A stretch of 28,536 bases of DNA, taken from the NCBI GenBank assembly GCA_002360295.1, contig DEQI01000215.1:1-28536 (forward strand), in the 5' to 3' direction. The translations under genes were made by a program, and so were the position numbers. Source of the DNA: Planococcaceae bacterium UBA3370. GTDB taxonomy: Bacteria > Bacillota > Bacilli > Bacillales_A > Planococcaceae. Below the pieces are notes generated by a model, which was not told where the DNA came from, made no database searches, and saw only the letters and a program-made list of their open reading frames with translations. Numbering within the stretch: position 1 is the stretch's first letter; each line of letters opens with the position of its first letter. Shown in pieces: positions 1 to 6,798 of this stretch.

Positions 1-125
1 AACTTTGTCTTTTTGTTCTAAGGTTATTTGTTGTATAAGGTATGACAGGGAAGTTTGCATTTAGTACGTTTAAATGGAATTTTTTTGTCCATACTTATAA
101 AAAAGAAAAGGTTGGTGTGTCTAAT

Positions 126-236
126 ATGAGTAAAGAAGATAATGTAAGAAAAATAGCTGCAGGTGTTCAAAAACATTCTGATCGATATGGTTTTCCCACA
201 AAGCCAAAAAGAAAATCTAAAGAAAAAGACCGCTAG
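126..236 (+). CDS. Small basic hypothetical protein
   Basis: A 36-residue, lysine-rich reading frame starting MSKEDNVRK and ending KRKSKEKDR. The ATG at 126 is preferred to the upstream in-frame ATG at 42 because a weak AAGG-like stretch lies about 10 bases before it and the longer N-terminus looks like translated intergenic DNA. It is the only plus-strand gene proposed here. A bidirectional terminator follows at 344-380. Its last codons lie inside a 50-bp repeat that recurs in reverse at 940-989. I do not recognise the protein. Its charge would suit nucleic acid contact, but that is a guess, and it may not be a real gene. Confidence 0.35.
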   Translation: MSKEDNVRKIAAGVQKHSDRYGFPTKPKRKSKEKDR

Positions 237-271
237 TTTTATTTAACGGGTTCGGTTGATGGGGAGAAAAC
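222..271 (+). repeat. Inverted repeat, left copy (about 50 bp)
   Basis: This sequence, from GAAAAAGACCGCTA to GGGGAGAAAAC, recurs in reverse complement at 940-989, with roughly 80 percent identity by eye. It includes the last codons and stop of the small gene at 126-236. A shorter inverted match, CAGTAGAAAA at 328-337, pairs with 843-852. CCAATTAACAA occurs at 285-295 and 756-766 and in reverse at 813-823. Together the block 222-989 looks like the ends of a small mobile or cis-acting element around the 66-residue membrane protein gene. Confidence 0.6.
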
Positions 272-343
272 ACGAAAACGTAACCCAATTAACAATTGAA
301 TTAGCGTATGATTAGCAACCGAATTGACAGTAGAAAAAGCAAG

Positions 344-380
344 AAAAAATGCCCAGACTTTTATGCCTGGGCATTTTTAT
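344..380. terminator. Bidirectional intrinsic terminator
   Basis: ATGCCCAG at 349-356 pairs with CTGGGCAT at 367-374 around a 10-base loop. A-runs and T-runs flank both sides, so it can end transcription of the plus-strand gene at 126-236 and of the minus-strand gene whose stop is at 409. Confidence 0.8.
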
Positions 381-408
381 TATTCAACAATCGCGTCCTA
401 TTCTTTAA

Positions 409-609
409 TTAATGGCTTGCAGCAGGCAATAAAGCTATACTCCATACAATCAAAATGAATGAAGCAGTCAACCAAAAAGTATTAGTGGCAGTCGGCTGTT
501 CATTTTTAATTTTCTTTATCACTTCAACAAGGTTAAGACAAAAAATAATACCCAAGATAGGCATACCAAAAATACCTATATACGCAAGCATAAATAAAAA
601 GATATCCAA
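409..609 (-). CDS. Small two-helix membrane protein
   Basis: A 66-residue protein with two hydrophobic segments, roughly residues 3-27 and 44-62, separated by a basic loop (KKIKNEQ). It is probably a small integral membrane protein of unknown function. The start is TTG at 609, preceded by a strong GGAGGGG site eight bases upstream. A possible extended -10 element (TGCTAAAAT) lies about 80 bases upstream on the minus strand. It is the only gene inside the inverted-repeat block 222-989. Small plasmid membrane proteins of this size include toxins and entry-exclusion proteins, but nothing here assigns it to either. Confidence 0.55.
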   Translation of the reverse strand: MDIFLFMLAYIGIFGMPILGIIFCLNLVEVIKKIKNEQPTATNTFWLTASFILIVWSIALLPAASH

Positions 610-792
610 TTAATATTCCCCTCCGATAGAAATCAGTCATTTCAACAATCTGGTTCCGTTTGTTGAACTAGCCGTCTTCTTATATGTCTATTTTAGCACA
701 AAATCATTTGTTCCCTTCAGTGCTTTCAGTTAATTCTAAAACGTTTTTTCAACCTCCAATTAACAAACCTATTAACAATGCAATTAGCAGAG

Positions 793-810
793 GCACATAA
801 ATTTATGTGC
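793..810. repeat. Perfect 18-bp palindrome
   Basis: GCACATAAATTTATGTGC is fully self-complementary. It lies between the inverted CCAATTAACAA motifs at 756-766 and 813-823. There is no T-run, so it is more likely a protein-binding site than a terminator. Confidence 0.5.
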
Positions 811-879
811 TGTTGTTAATTGGCTTACCAATTGTCTTGTTATTTTCTACTGAAAATCGCTTTAAACATTGATACAACA

Positions 880-922
880 ACAAAAATGGGGGTACCAATT
901 CAAGTGTGAATTGTGCCCCCAT
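880..922 (-). terminator. Intrinsic terminator
   Basis: On the minus strand AATGGGGG pairs with CCCCCATT, with a further near-complementary CAATTCA/TGAATTG inside, and is followed by TTTTTG. It lies downstream of the gene ending at 1056 and probably terminates it. Confidence 0.65.
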
Positions 923-939
923 TCGCTATGTTTTTTAAC

Positions 940-989
940 GTTTTCTCCCCGTGTACCGAACCCGTTAAGTTTTATTAGCGGTCTTTTTC
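940..989 (-). repeat. Inverted repeat, right copy (about 50 bp)
   Basis: Reverse-complement partner of 222-271. Differences are confined to two short patches (after GACCGCTA and after GGTTCGGT). Here it does not end an obvious gene, although a very short frame beginning ATGAAAAAGACC could be read through it. Confidence 0.6.
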
Positions 990-1055
990 ATTCAACATCC
1001 ACACTCTACATATATTCTACACAGAATGTTTGGTATACGTTCTTCTTTAAATATT

Positions 1056-1250
1056 TTACTTTTCCAGTTCTTCAAGTCGTTTTACTACCGCTTGAGCAAA
1101 TTGTAATTGTTGGAACATATATGGATCATCCTCTTTACCACCTGAAAGGCACCAATCTTGCATGCGTTTTTGCACATCCTCTAATATTTCAATTGGTAAT
1201 AGATTAGCAATTTCATTAATAGATTCAATTGGCTTTTTATCTATTTTCAC
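1056..1250 (-). CDS. DUF6877-like small protein
   Basis: A 64-residue acidic protein containing IANLLPIEILEDV, then DWCLSGGKEDDPY, then QQLQFA. From memory this pattern (LLPIE-LEDV, W-SGGKEDDPY, QQL-FA) matches DUF6877, small proteins common on Bacillus plasmids and phages with no known function. The family length is similar, so the gene looks complete. The start is GTG at 1250, eight bases after a strong GGAGG site. It appears to be a single-gene unit, with a terminator downstream at 880-922. Confidence 0.7.
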   Translation of the reverse strand: MKIDKKPIESINEIANLLPIEILEDVQKRMQDWCLSGGKEDDPYMFQQLQFAQAVVKRLEELEK

Positions 1251-1423
1251 AATTGAAACCTCCTCTAAAAAATCTTATATCTATAGATAAAATCATATAA
1301 ATGATTATTCTATACGTTTATATATTACTTCAAACTAATTTAAACCATTACATCTTCACGTAATAGTCAAATAGGATATGAATAATAGAACAATTTCCTA
1401 AAAATCAACTATTTATTATAAAC

Positions 1424-1466
1424 AAAATATAGAGCAAGCCACTAGTAGTAGCTTGCTCTATATTTT
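1424..1466. terminator. Bidirectional intrinsic terminator
   Basis: TATAGAGCAAGC at 1428-1439 pairs with GCTTGCTCTATA at 1451-1462, a perfect 12-bp stem, with A/T runs on each side. It ends the unit whose last stop is at 1465. Confidence 0.85.
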
Positions 1467-1719
1467 ATTCTAATTCATCTGTCCAGGGTTGATAATGTCC
1501 CTTGCCGATTACTGTTAATACAACATCTTCTTCTGTAGGCTCTACATTCCACCATTGAGCTACAGTAATTACACTACCATCTAAAGTTTCAATAGATACA
1601 TCTTCATTTGTAAATGACATTCCTGCCTCAGCTATTTTTTTAACTTCAAAAAGATTTGCATTTTCAATTTCATGTTTAACACCATTATTGAAATTAACAA
1701 CGTATGCTTCCATTTCCAT
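1465..1719 (-). CDS. Hypothetical protein, last gene of the leader-A unit
   Basis: An 84-residue acidic protein with no membrane segment and no motif I recognise. Its ATG directly follows the TAA stop of the gene at 1720-2388, and the ribosome site (GGAGG) lies inside that gene's end, so the two are almost certainly translationally coupled. The terminator at 1424-1466 overlaps its stop. It may work with the 222-residue protein upstream, since tightly coupled unknown pairs are often partners. Confidence 0.8.
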   Translation of the reverse strand: MEMEAYVVNFNNGVKHEIENANLFEVKKIAEAGMSFTNEDVSIETLDGSVITVAQWWNVEPTEEDVVLTVIGKGHYQPWTDELE

Positions 1720-2388
1720 TTATAATACCTCCGGAATAAAACGAGATAAATTAAGCAGCTCTCTTATTTTTCTAAAAGCTGTTTGCTCAGTTGTACTTTC
1801 ACCGCGCTCAATATGGATTAAAATATCATAAGCCTGTTGACCAGGCTTATGATGAGCTAACAAGCTACCGACTTTCTCGCAATGATGTAATAAAACAGCG
1901 ATTATATCTTTGTCGGTATAACTTAGGTTCCAAAACCACTTAGCAAACTCCTTATCAAAAAGTTCAATTGCATTTTTATTTAAAACATTTAAATTATCTG
2001 ATGGAACAATAAATGTACCGTCAATATCACCAAAAGAAATCGTCACAGAAGCGTTTTTAAGCCCTGTAAAAGTATTCCCTTCCTCCGTGCTGTACTCAAA
2101 CAAAAAGTCGAGAATCTGGCACCCTGCAAGTAGTTCTGCAGTAATATTATTGTTCGGATTTGATTTAAAAAAATAGTAGTCATCATTAAAATCAAATAAA
2201 TTAATAATTAATTGTTCGACTTTATTATGACTATTGAGCACATAAGTATAATCTAAGTGTTCAAAATCGATATTGATATCATAGCCAAAAGGATGGATTA
2301 TTTTAAAATTGCCACAAAATAATGTAGCTGGCATATCAATAGGATCCGAAAACGAAAGAATAATATGTGCATGTAAATTTCGATTCAT
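1720..2388 (-). CDS. Hypothetical protein, middle gene of the leader-A unit
   Basis: A 222-residue soluble, acidic protein with many aromatic residues and no recognised domain. A conspicuous LLAHHKPGQQAYDILIHIERGE segment lies in the C-terminal quarter. ATG at 2388 follows AAGGGTG at a good distance. It lies 58 bases after the gene at 2447-2728 with no promoter or terminator in between, and is coupled to the next gene (TAA followed directly by ATG). The leader RNA at 2750-2962 should control all three genes. Function unknown. Confidence 0.8.
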   Translation of the reverse strand: MNRNLHAHIILSFSDPIDMPATLFCGNFKIIHPFGYDINIDFEHLDYTYVLNSHNKVEQLIINLFDFNDDYYFFKSNPNNNITAELLAGCQILDFLFEYSTEEGNTFTGLKNASVTISFGDIDGTFIVPSDNLNVLNKNAIELFDKEFAKWFWNLSYTDKDIIAVLLHHCEKVGSLLAHHKPGQQAYDILIHIERGESTTEQTAFRKIRELLNLSRFIPEVL

Positions 2389-2446
2389 TATAACACCCTT
2401 TTTAAAATAAAATTTAAGCTAACATGGTAGCCCAATACATTAAAAA

Positions 2447-2728
2447 TTAAATTACATTTAATACCTTAACTGCACCATCTCTCAATTTAACTATTACTGT
2501 GTAAAAATTGAAAAATCGATTAATCATAGCAGCTTCTCCAACGATATCTACTAATTTATCTTGTTCCATTTGTACAGCATAAGCATGATCTTTTTTAGCA
2601 TCATCAAACTTTAAAAAATGCCCTTTTTGTTGTAGCATTCGATAAAATTCATGGATTTGCTCCTTAGTATTAATTCTTCTTTCTAATCTTTGTTCTAATG
2701 TAAGATGTTCTACTACAAATCGGCTCAT
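2447..2728 (-). CDS. Hypothetical protein, first gene of the leader-A unit
   Basis: A 93-residue mixed-charge protein starting MSRFVVEHLTLEQRLERR. It has a predicted helical, charged first half and a strand-like C-terminus (TVIVKLRDGAVKVLNVI). There is a strong GGAGG site before ATG 2728. It is the first gene after leader A and is probably cotranscribed with the genes at 1720 and 1465. I do not recognise the family. Confidence 0.8.
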   Translation of the reverse strand: MSRFVVEHLTLEQRLERRINTKEQIHEFYRMLQQKGHFLKFDDAKKDHAYAVQMEQDKLVDIVGEAAMINRFFNFYTVIVKLRDGAVKVLNVI

Positions 2729-2749
2729 GTAGAAACCTCCAATAATTTT

Positions 2750-2962
2750 TATTTACCTTAAAAAACAAAAAGCACTTGAATTACAAAGTTTCTGCTTAGT
2801 GGTAAATGGTCAGACTTATCCTGAAAAGAATAAGTTGAACACTACCAGCAAGTAAAAACTTGTAGTTCAAGTGCTTTTAAAAATCTCTACTGTTTAGTTG
2901 AGATAAATAGTTGTTTTAAAAAGTATGACTAAATTATAACTTATATTTACCTGTTTTGCCAA
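2750..2962 (-). promoter_or_regulatory. Repeated structured leader, copy A (divergent)
   Basis: Promoter -35 TTGGCA (2957-2962), 18-bp spacer, -10 TATAAT (2933-2938). The small hairpin is 2882-2904 with core ACT-AAAC-AGT. In the long hairpin AGCACTTGAA 2771-2780 pairs with TTCAAGTGCT 2866-2875, followed on the minus strand by a T-rich run. The alternative helix is ATTTACC 2751-2757 with GGTAAAT 2801-2807. Copy A is longer and differs in sequence from the others but keeps every helix, including GTGTTC and ACCATTT at the same places, so it is the best internal test that structure is conserved. Confidence 0.8.
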
Positions 2963-2970
2963 CTAATAGT

Positions 2971-3005
2971 AAAAAAATCCGACACAACGTAACGTGTCAG
3001 ATTTT
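2971..3005 (-). terminator. Intrinsic terminator
   Basis: TCTGACAC pairs with GTGTCGGA (2994-3001 and 2978-2985), followed on the minus strand by seven T. It ends the membrane protein gene (stop at 3012) just before promoter A. Confidence 0.85.
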
Positions 3006-3011
3006 ATTATA

Positions 3012-4016
3012 TTATTTTAATTGGTCAATGGTTGAGGTGATAAAAGTGACATCTTTATATAACCTGTCAGCAATATTTAATATTAACTCATGACGGTTTT
3101 TATACGGGTCTTTTGCATTTATAACTTTATTCCATTTTCCAATTGATTTCTTAATATAAGGAAACTCTTTAGGAAATTTTTGTTCTAATCCTTTCATTAT
3201 CAACAATTGTTCTTTTAGAAGTTTTTCCGTTTCTTGTACAAAGGTTGAGTTGTTGCGATTAAATATAATTTCACTAAATCGATTATGTTGATTTTTTATA
3301 TCGTCCTCATATGTTGCTAATTCGTTTAACATTCTTTTCTTGCGCCCGATAGGTAAATGACTCACCTTAATGGAGTTTTTCAAGATAATCTTTGTCGTAT
3401 CATCTATGAAAGTAATGGCCATAGTACTAATCAAGGTAATTAATAATGAACACATAACAATTATTTCTTTGTAAACATAATTATTTGAGCCATCCCGATA
3501 ATCAACACCGTTAATTTTCATTAAACAAAAATACAGTATTAGTATTCCTACTCCCAAAATCAAGAGATTTCGCCCAATGAATTTAGTGAGATCTTTAAAT
3601 TTAGTTAAATCTAAAGGTCGTACTTGCATGAAAAAGAATGATATTACCACAAGAATCGACGGAATAACATTACTTAATGCGGCCATTATGGTATTGGCAA
3701 TTTTAGTATCACGGGGCACTTCGGTTGGTAATCCCTTATTAAAGTTCTCCATTTCATCGGAACAACCTTGATAAACCTGTATTATAACTTGAGTGTCTTC
3801 GGTTGCTAATAAATCCTCATTTGCTTGAGTACAAGCTGAAAACTTTTGGATTAATTCCTTTCCATAAGTTTGTTTAGTTTGAATGCCATCATTATACGTA
3901 GCACCTACATATAAATATGAACCGCCCACTGTAACTATTATTAAGATAATAGATAGAATAATTATTAAATACTTGTGGGGAATATTATTTATTTTTTTTG
4001 CAATGTTTTTTAACAT
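3012..4016 (-). CDS. Four-helix membrane protein, unknown function
   Basis: A protein of about 334 residues with four likely transmembrane helices: one near residues 16-37, then three in the middle at roughly 110-128, 150-166 and 187-206. Between helices 1 and 2 is a region of about 70 residues, with two cysteines, likely outside the cell. A basic, helical, probably cytoplasmic C-terminal third follows. ATG 4016 is preferred to ATG 4025 because AAAGGA lies only two bases before the latter. A possible promoter (TTACAG, 16 bp, TATATA) lies just upstream. It is not preceded by the repeated leader and has its own terminator at 2971-3005. I do not recognise the family. Confidence 0.75.
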   Translation of the reverse strand: MLKNIAKKINNIPHKYLIIILSIILIIVTVGGSYLYVGATYNDGIQTKQTYGKELIQKFSACTQANEDLLATEDTQVIIQVYQGCSDEMENFNKGLPTEVPRDTKIANTIMAALSNVIPSILVVISFFFMQVRPLDLTKFKDLTKFIGRNLLILGVGILILYFCLMKINGVDYRDGSNNYVYKEIIVMCSLLITLISTMAITFIDDTTKIILKNSIKVSHLPIGRKKRMLNELATYEDDIKNQHNRFSEIIFNRNNSTFVQETEKLLKEQLLIMKGLEQKFPKEFPYIKKSIGKWNKVINAKDPYKNRHELILNIADRLYKDVTFITSTIDQLK

Positions 4017-4114
4017 ATTTTTCATCTTCCTTTCTTTTATATAATTTTTTAAAAGTATACTGTAACTTTTAGTGCTCTTTCTTTTTACACTTGAATATAG
4101 CTATACGCTACATC

Positions 4115-4378
4115 TCATACATCGTACTTATGCTCATATTTCTTGCACTCACCTAACAAATAGTTGTATTGAGTTGGAAAGCGCACAGGATCGATTCGAT
4201 GTATTTCTCCTACTAATTCATGATAATGCTCCAATTCCTCCTTAGTTGGAATAGAGTGCCCTTGTGCATTTTCTAATACGGTTAATAAAGCCTCCCGTTC
4301 TTGCTGAAACAAAGGCAAATTATGCTGTAATTTATCTATTGCTCTATGAACAAATTCATATTCTACATTTTTTCTCAT
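4115..4378 (-). CDS. Small hypothetical protein
   Basis: An 87-residue, helix-rich charged protein (MRKNVEYEFVHRAIDKLQ at the start, YLLGECKKYEHKYDV at the end). AAAGGAG lies about 12 bases before ATG 4378. It follows dnaN with the 4418-4450 terminator in between. I see no clear promoter in the short gap, so it may be expressed by read-through of that terminator. Family not recognised. Confidence 0.7.
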   Translation of the reverse strand: MRKNVEYEFVHRAIDKLQHNLPLFQQEREALLTVLENAQGHSIPTKEELEHYHELVGEIHRIDPVRFPTQYNYLLGECKKYEHKYDV

Positions 4379-4417
4379 AAATTATATACACTCCTTTTTA
4401 TATTTATTTTTTTCTCT

Positions 4418-4450
4418 AAAAAACTCGACACAAAATAGTGTCGAGTTTTT
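4418..4450. terminator. Bidirectional intrinsic terminator after dnaN
   Basis: CTCGACAC at 4424-4431 pairs with GTGTCGAG at 4438-4445, flanked by A-runs and T-runs. On the minus strand it follows the dnaN stop (4484) and precedes the gene at 4378. Confidence 0.85.
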
Positions 4451-4483
4451 AATCAGAATTAAATCTGTATATTTAATTATCTT

Positions 4484-5605
4484 TTACGATGTACGAACAG
4501 GTACAACTAATTGTACATTCGATTTGTCGTTACTTAGAATAAATGCCGGTCTCATAGCACCTTCTAAAGAAAGCGTAATATACTCTTGGCTATGGGCACG
4601 AATTGCATCTAGTAAAAATAAGGCGTTAAATGAAATGGAAGAAGAGAACTCCCCTTTATTAATAAATTCAAAAGGAACAGCTGACTCCATCGATCCATCT
4701 TCTGCAGCAGAAAAAACTTTTATTTTATCCTCTAATAATTGCATTGTGATAATAGGTTTCCCTTTTTCATCTTTGGCAAAAGGTACCGCGCGATCAATAG
4801 CATTATAGAAATCTTTAGATATTATCTTAATACTTGTATTGGTATCTAGAATATTAGCTAGTTGAGTTGTATCAGGATAATTTCCATCAATTAAACGGAT
4901 AAAAATAGTTTTTTCCTCTTGCTTTAATTGAACATGACTTCCAAATGGCGTAAGTTCAATTTTTTCATCATCCCCGAATACATCCAGTACTTTTGAAAAT
5001 CTTTTAGCCGGAATGTTCAATTCAGGCAAAGTGATGTTTTGTTGGTATGTTAATTTTGCTAATCTATGTGAATCAGTAGCAACAATAACAAATAACCCAT
5101 CTTTAACCGTCATGTTTAGTGCTTTTAAAGTAGGTCTATTCTCTTTATCACTAGCTGCAAAGGCTGTTTTATTTACAATTGTTAAAAACATTTCTTTTGG
5201 AGCAGCAAGCGGTTCTGCAGCTTGCCCAGATGGAGCTACTGGAAAATCTTCAACAATAGTAGAAATCTTTGCGTTAATTCCTTCATCAACAATTTTAATG
5301 ATTCCATCTTTTGCAATGAGTGTTACTTCTTTACTTGGACATTTACGAAATACCTGATCAAATTTAGAAGGTATTAAGATTTGCCCTTCTTCTTTGACTG
5401 TATAAACAGTCTCCAAATCTTCTTCTCCGACTATTTGTAGGTCTGCTACATTCTGATAATAAACTTCTGAATCAGTAGCTTTAAAAGTTAAGTTTTCTTT
5501 ATTAGCAATGACTAAAATATTGTTCATTACTCCATCTTTCCCTCTGAATTTCCCAGCGTCAGATAATTCTTTTAAAAATTGATTTTTATTTACAATAATC
5601 TCCAT
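4484..5605 (-). CDS. dnaN: DNA polymerase III beta subunit (sliding clamp)
   Basis: A 373-residue protein matching bacterial DnaN over its full length. The usual length is about 370-380. Family hallmarks visible are ATDSHRLAKL in the middle domain, RPTLKALNMTV (usually RP.L.G....), DGNYPDT, and a C-terminal MRPAFIL...VQLVVPVRTS, which normally contributes to the peptide-binding pocket. The clamp encircles DNA and tethers polymerase and other partners. ATG 5605 follows AAGGGGA. Being next to ssb, primase and a replication initiator, it is a plasmid-encoded extra clamp rather than the chromosomal gene, which normally sits by dnaA and recF. It could recruit plasmid proteins carrying clamp-binding peptides (see 20716 and 24508). 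Confidence 0.95.
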   Translation of the reverse strand: MEIIVNKNQFLKELSDAGKFRGKDGVMNNILVIANKENLTFKATDSEVYYQNVADLQIVGEEDLETVYTVKEEGQILIPSKFDQVFRKCPSKEVTLIAKDGIIKIVDEGINAKISTIVEDFPVAPSGQAAEPLAAPKEMFLTIVNKTAFAASDKENRPTLKALNMTVKDGLFVIVATDSHRLAKLTYQQNITLPELNIPAKRFSKVLDVFGDDEKIELTPFGSHVQLKQEEKTIFIRLIDGNYPDTTQLANILDTNTSIKIISKDFYNAIDRAVPFAKDEKGKPIITMQLLEDKIKVFSAAEDGSMESAVPFEFINKGEFSSSISFNALFLLDAIRAHSQEYITLSLEGAMRPAFILSNDKSNVQLVVPVRTS

Positions 5606-5652
5606 GATTAATATCCCCTTATTTTACAATTATTTTTGTGATTATTACAGAT

Positions 5653-5683
5653 AAAGCTAGAAAGTGATATACCTTCTAGCTTT
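5653..5683 (-). other. Hairpin between ssb and dnaN
   Basis: AAAGCTAGAA at 5653-5662 is complementary to TTCTAGCTTT at 5674-5683, a 10-bp stem. There is no T-run on the minus strand, so it is a poor terminator. It may mark mRNA processing or partial attenuation between ssb and dnaN, which otherwise lack a promoter in the 130-bp gap. Confidence 0.5.
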
Positions 5684-5735
5684 AAAATCTGTTTTATTTT
5701 TACTTTTTTTACCTTCTTTATAGGTCTTTAGTCCT

Positions 5736-6302
5736 TTAGAATGGTAAGTCATCTTCTGATACTTCAATTGTTCCTTTGTTGCCAGCAAAAGGATCTTCAT
5801 CCATACGTGTGTAATTTTGCTGATTTCGTGGAGGTTGATTTTGTTGATATGAACCATACGAATCCTGCATAGGAGCACCACCACCAAATGATTCATTTGG
5901 TTGGTTATTATAGCTTGGTTGTCCACCGCTATTATTACTGTTCTGTTGATTTGACGTATTTTGAGAGCTGTTGCTACCACTACCGCGAGGTTCTAAGAAC
6001 TGCACAGAGTCTGCTACAACATCCGTAGTATAGACACGTTTACCATCTTGGCCTTCAAAACTGCCTGTTTGAATACGCCCTTCAATACCAATTAAAGCGC
6101 CTTTTTTCATAAAGTTGGCTAAATTTTCTGCCTGTTTTCTCCATGCAATACACCCGATAAAGTCTGCTTCACGTTCACCATCTTGATTACTAAACGTTCT
6201 GTTTACGGCGATTGTAAAACGTGCCATGGGTATTCCACTTGGCGTATATCGAAGTTCCGGATCTTTCGTAAGTCTTCCAATCAAAATGACGCGGTTTATC
6301 AT
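5736..6302 (-). CDS. ssb: Single-stranded DNA-binding protein
   Basis: A 188-residue SSB. Residues 1 to about 105 form the OB-fold ([54 protein letters not shown]). A Gln/Asn/Gly-rich flexible linker follows, and then the acidic tip EVSEDDLPF, which binds partner enzymes. It protects single-stranded DNA and recruits replication and repair proteins. Length is near that of Bacillus SSB. ATG 6302 follows GAAGGAA. It starts 19 bases after the primase stop, so it belongs to the primase operon expressed from leader B. The pairing suggests a role in plasmid replication or in handling single strands after transfer. Confidence 0.95.
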   Translation of the reverse strand: MINRVILIGRLTKDPELRYTPSGIPMARFTIAVNRTFSNQDGEREADFIGCIAWRKQAENLANFMKKGALIGIEGRIQTGSFEGQDGKRVYTTDVVADSVQFLEPRGSGSNSSQNTSNQQNSNNSGGQPSYNNQPNESFGGGAPMQDSYGSYQQNQPPRNQQNYTRMDEDPFAGNKGTIEVSEDDLPF

Positions 6303-6321
6303 TTAAAATTCCTTCTTCCGG

Positions 6322-6710
6322 TTAAATTTTTGCAACGTAGTGAACTGTATCTAGTGTCACTCCACGTTGTTTATTTGTTCTTAAATCGAACTCAATAGGC
6401 AATTTTTTGTTATTTATAAGGTCATCTAAACCTTTGCCGTCTGTTAAGTTCCACGTCCATAAATGAACAGCCACACCTATTTTCATTGCTTCAAATGCAA
6501 ATCTTTGCAATATAGCAAATAGGTTTTCCTGTTTCTTTTGAGCTTTATCAGAGTTATCTGTTTTTTGGAGTGTATCCATATCAAACGCTACGATTAGTTT
6601 TTGTACTTTCCATTCTCTAAGTATCACTAGCAATTCTTCAAAATTCCCTACACCTGGTAAACCAAAAGTAAGTAATTTGAAAAATTCTGCTGATATATAG
6701 GATTGTGACG
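6322..6710 (-). CDS. Primase, 3' exon (Toprim second half)
   Basis: The 3' part of the intron-split primase, about 129 codons including the stop. Joined to the 5' exon (9386-10451) at the predicted splice sites, the frame is kept and gives a 484-residue protein. Visible motifs are a glycine-bearing turn (GLPGVGNFEEL) and VAFDMD (about residues 399-401 of the joined protein), which fits the second acidic motif of Toprim domains. Upstream in-frame sequence as far as 6792 belongs to the intron (domains V-VI) and should not be counted as protein. The stop lies just before ssb. Confidence 0.8.
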
Positions 6711-6788
6711 ATAGGTAAGATCTTGATGTTATCTCAGTCTTTTCCCCCGTCTCACACCGTACGTGCGAGTTTCCCCGCATACGGCGTT
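6711..6788 (-). ncRNA. Group II intron catalytic domains V and VI
   Basis: Domain V is the 34-base hairpin at about 6753-6787, the most conserved part of group II introns. Domain VI follows (GAGACGGGGG to CTTACCTAT) and should hold the branch-point adenosine near its 3' end. The maturase stop at 6799 lies 12 bases before domain V, as is usual. Confidence 0.85.
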
Positions 6789-6798
6789 CCATCAGCGT

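Larger units (their letters stand above)
610..1055. other. Intergenic region rich in palindromes
   Basis: No convincing gene. It holds two CCAATTAACAA motifs in opposite orientation (756-766 and 813-823), a perfect 18-bp palindrome at 793-810, a terminator at 880-922 and the right inverted repeat at 940-989. The density of inverted elements suggests a cis-acting site or the debris of a small element. A plus-strand open frame across 869-1207 has no ribosome site and covers the terminator and an opposing gene, so it is not called. Confidence 0.5.

Noticed and set aside
869..1207. Plus-strand open frame of 112 codons
   Set aside because: No ribosome site, covers a terminator and an inverted repeat, and opposes the well-supported DUF6877-like gene.
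5657..5980. Minus-strand frame of 107 codons overlapping ssb
   Set aside because: Out-of-frame shadow of the Gln/Asn-rich linker of SSB; low-complexity composition and no ribosome site.
6711..6792. N-terminal extension of the primase 3' part (ATG at 6792)
   Set aside because: This stretch is intron domain V-VI RNA; the joined frame comes from splicing, so no separate protein starts there.
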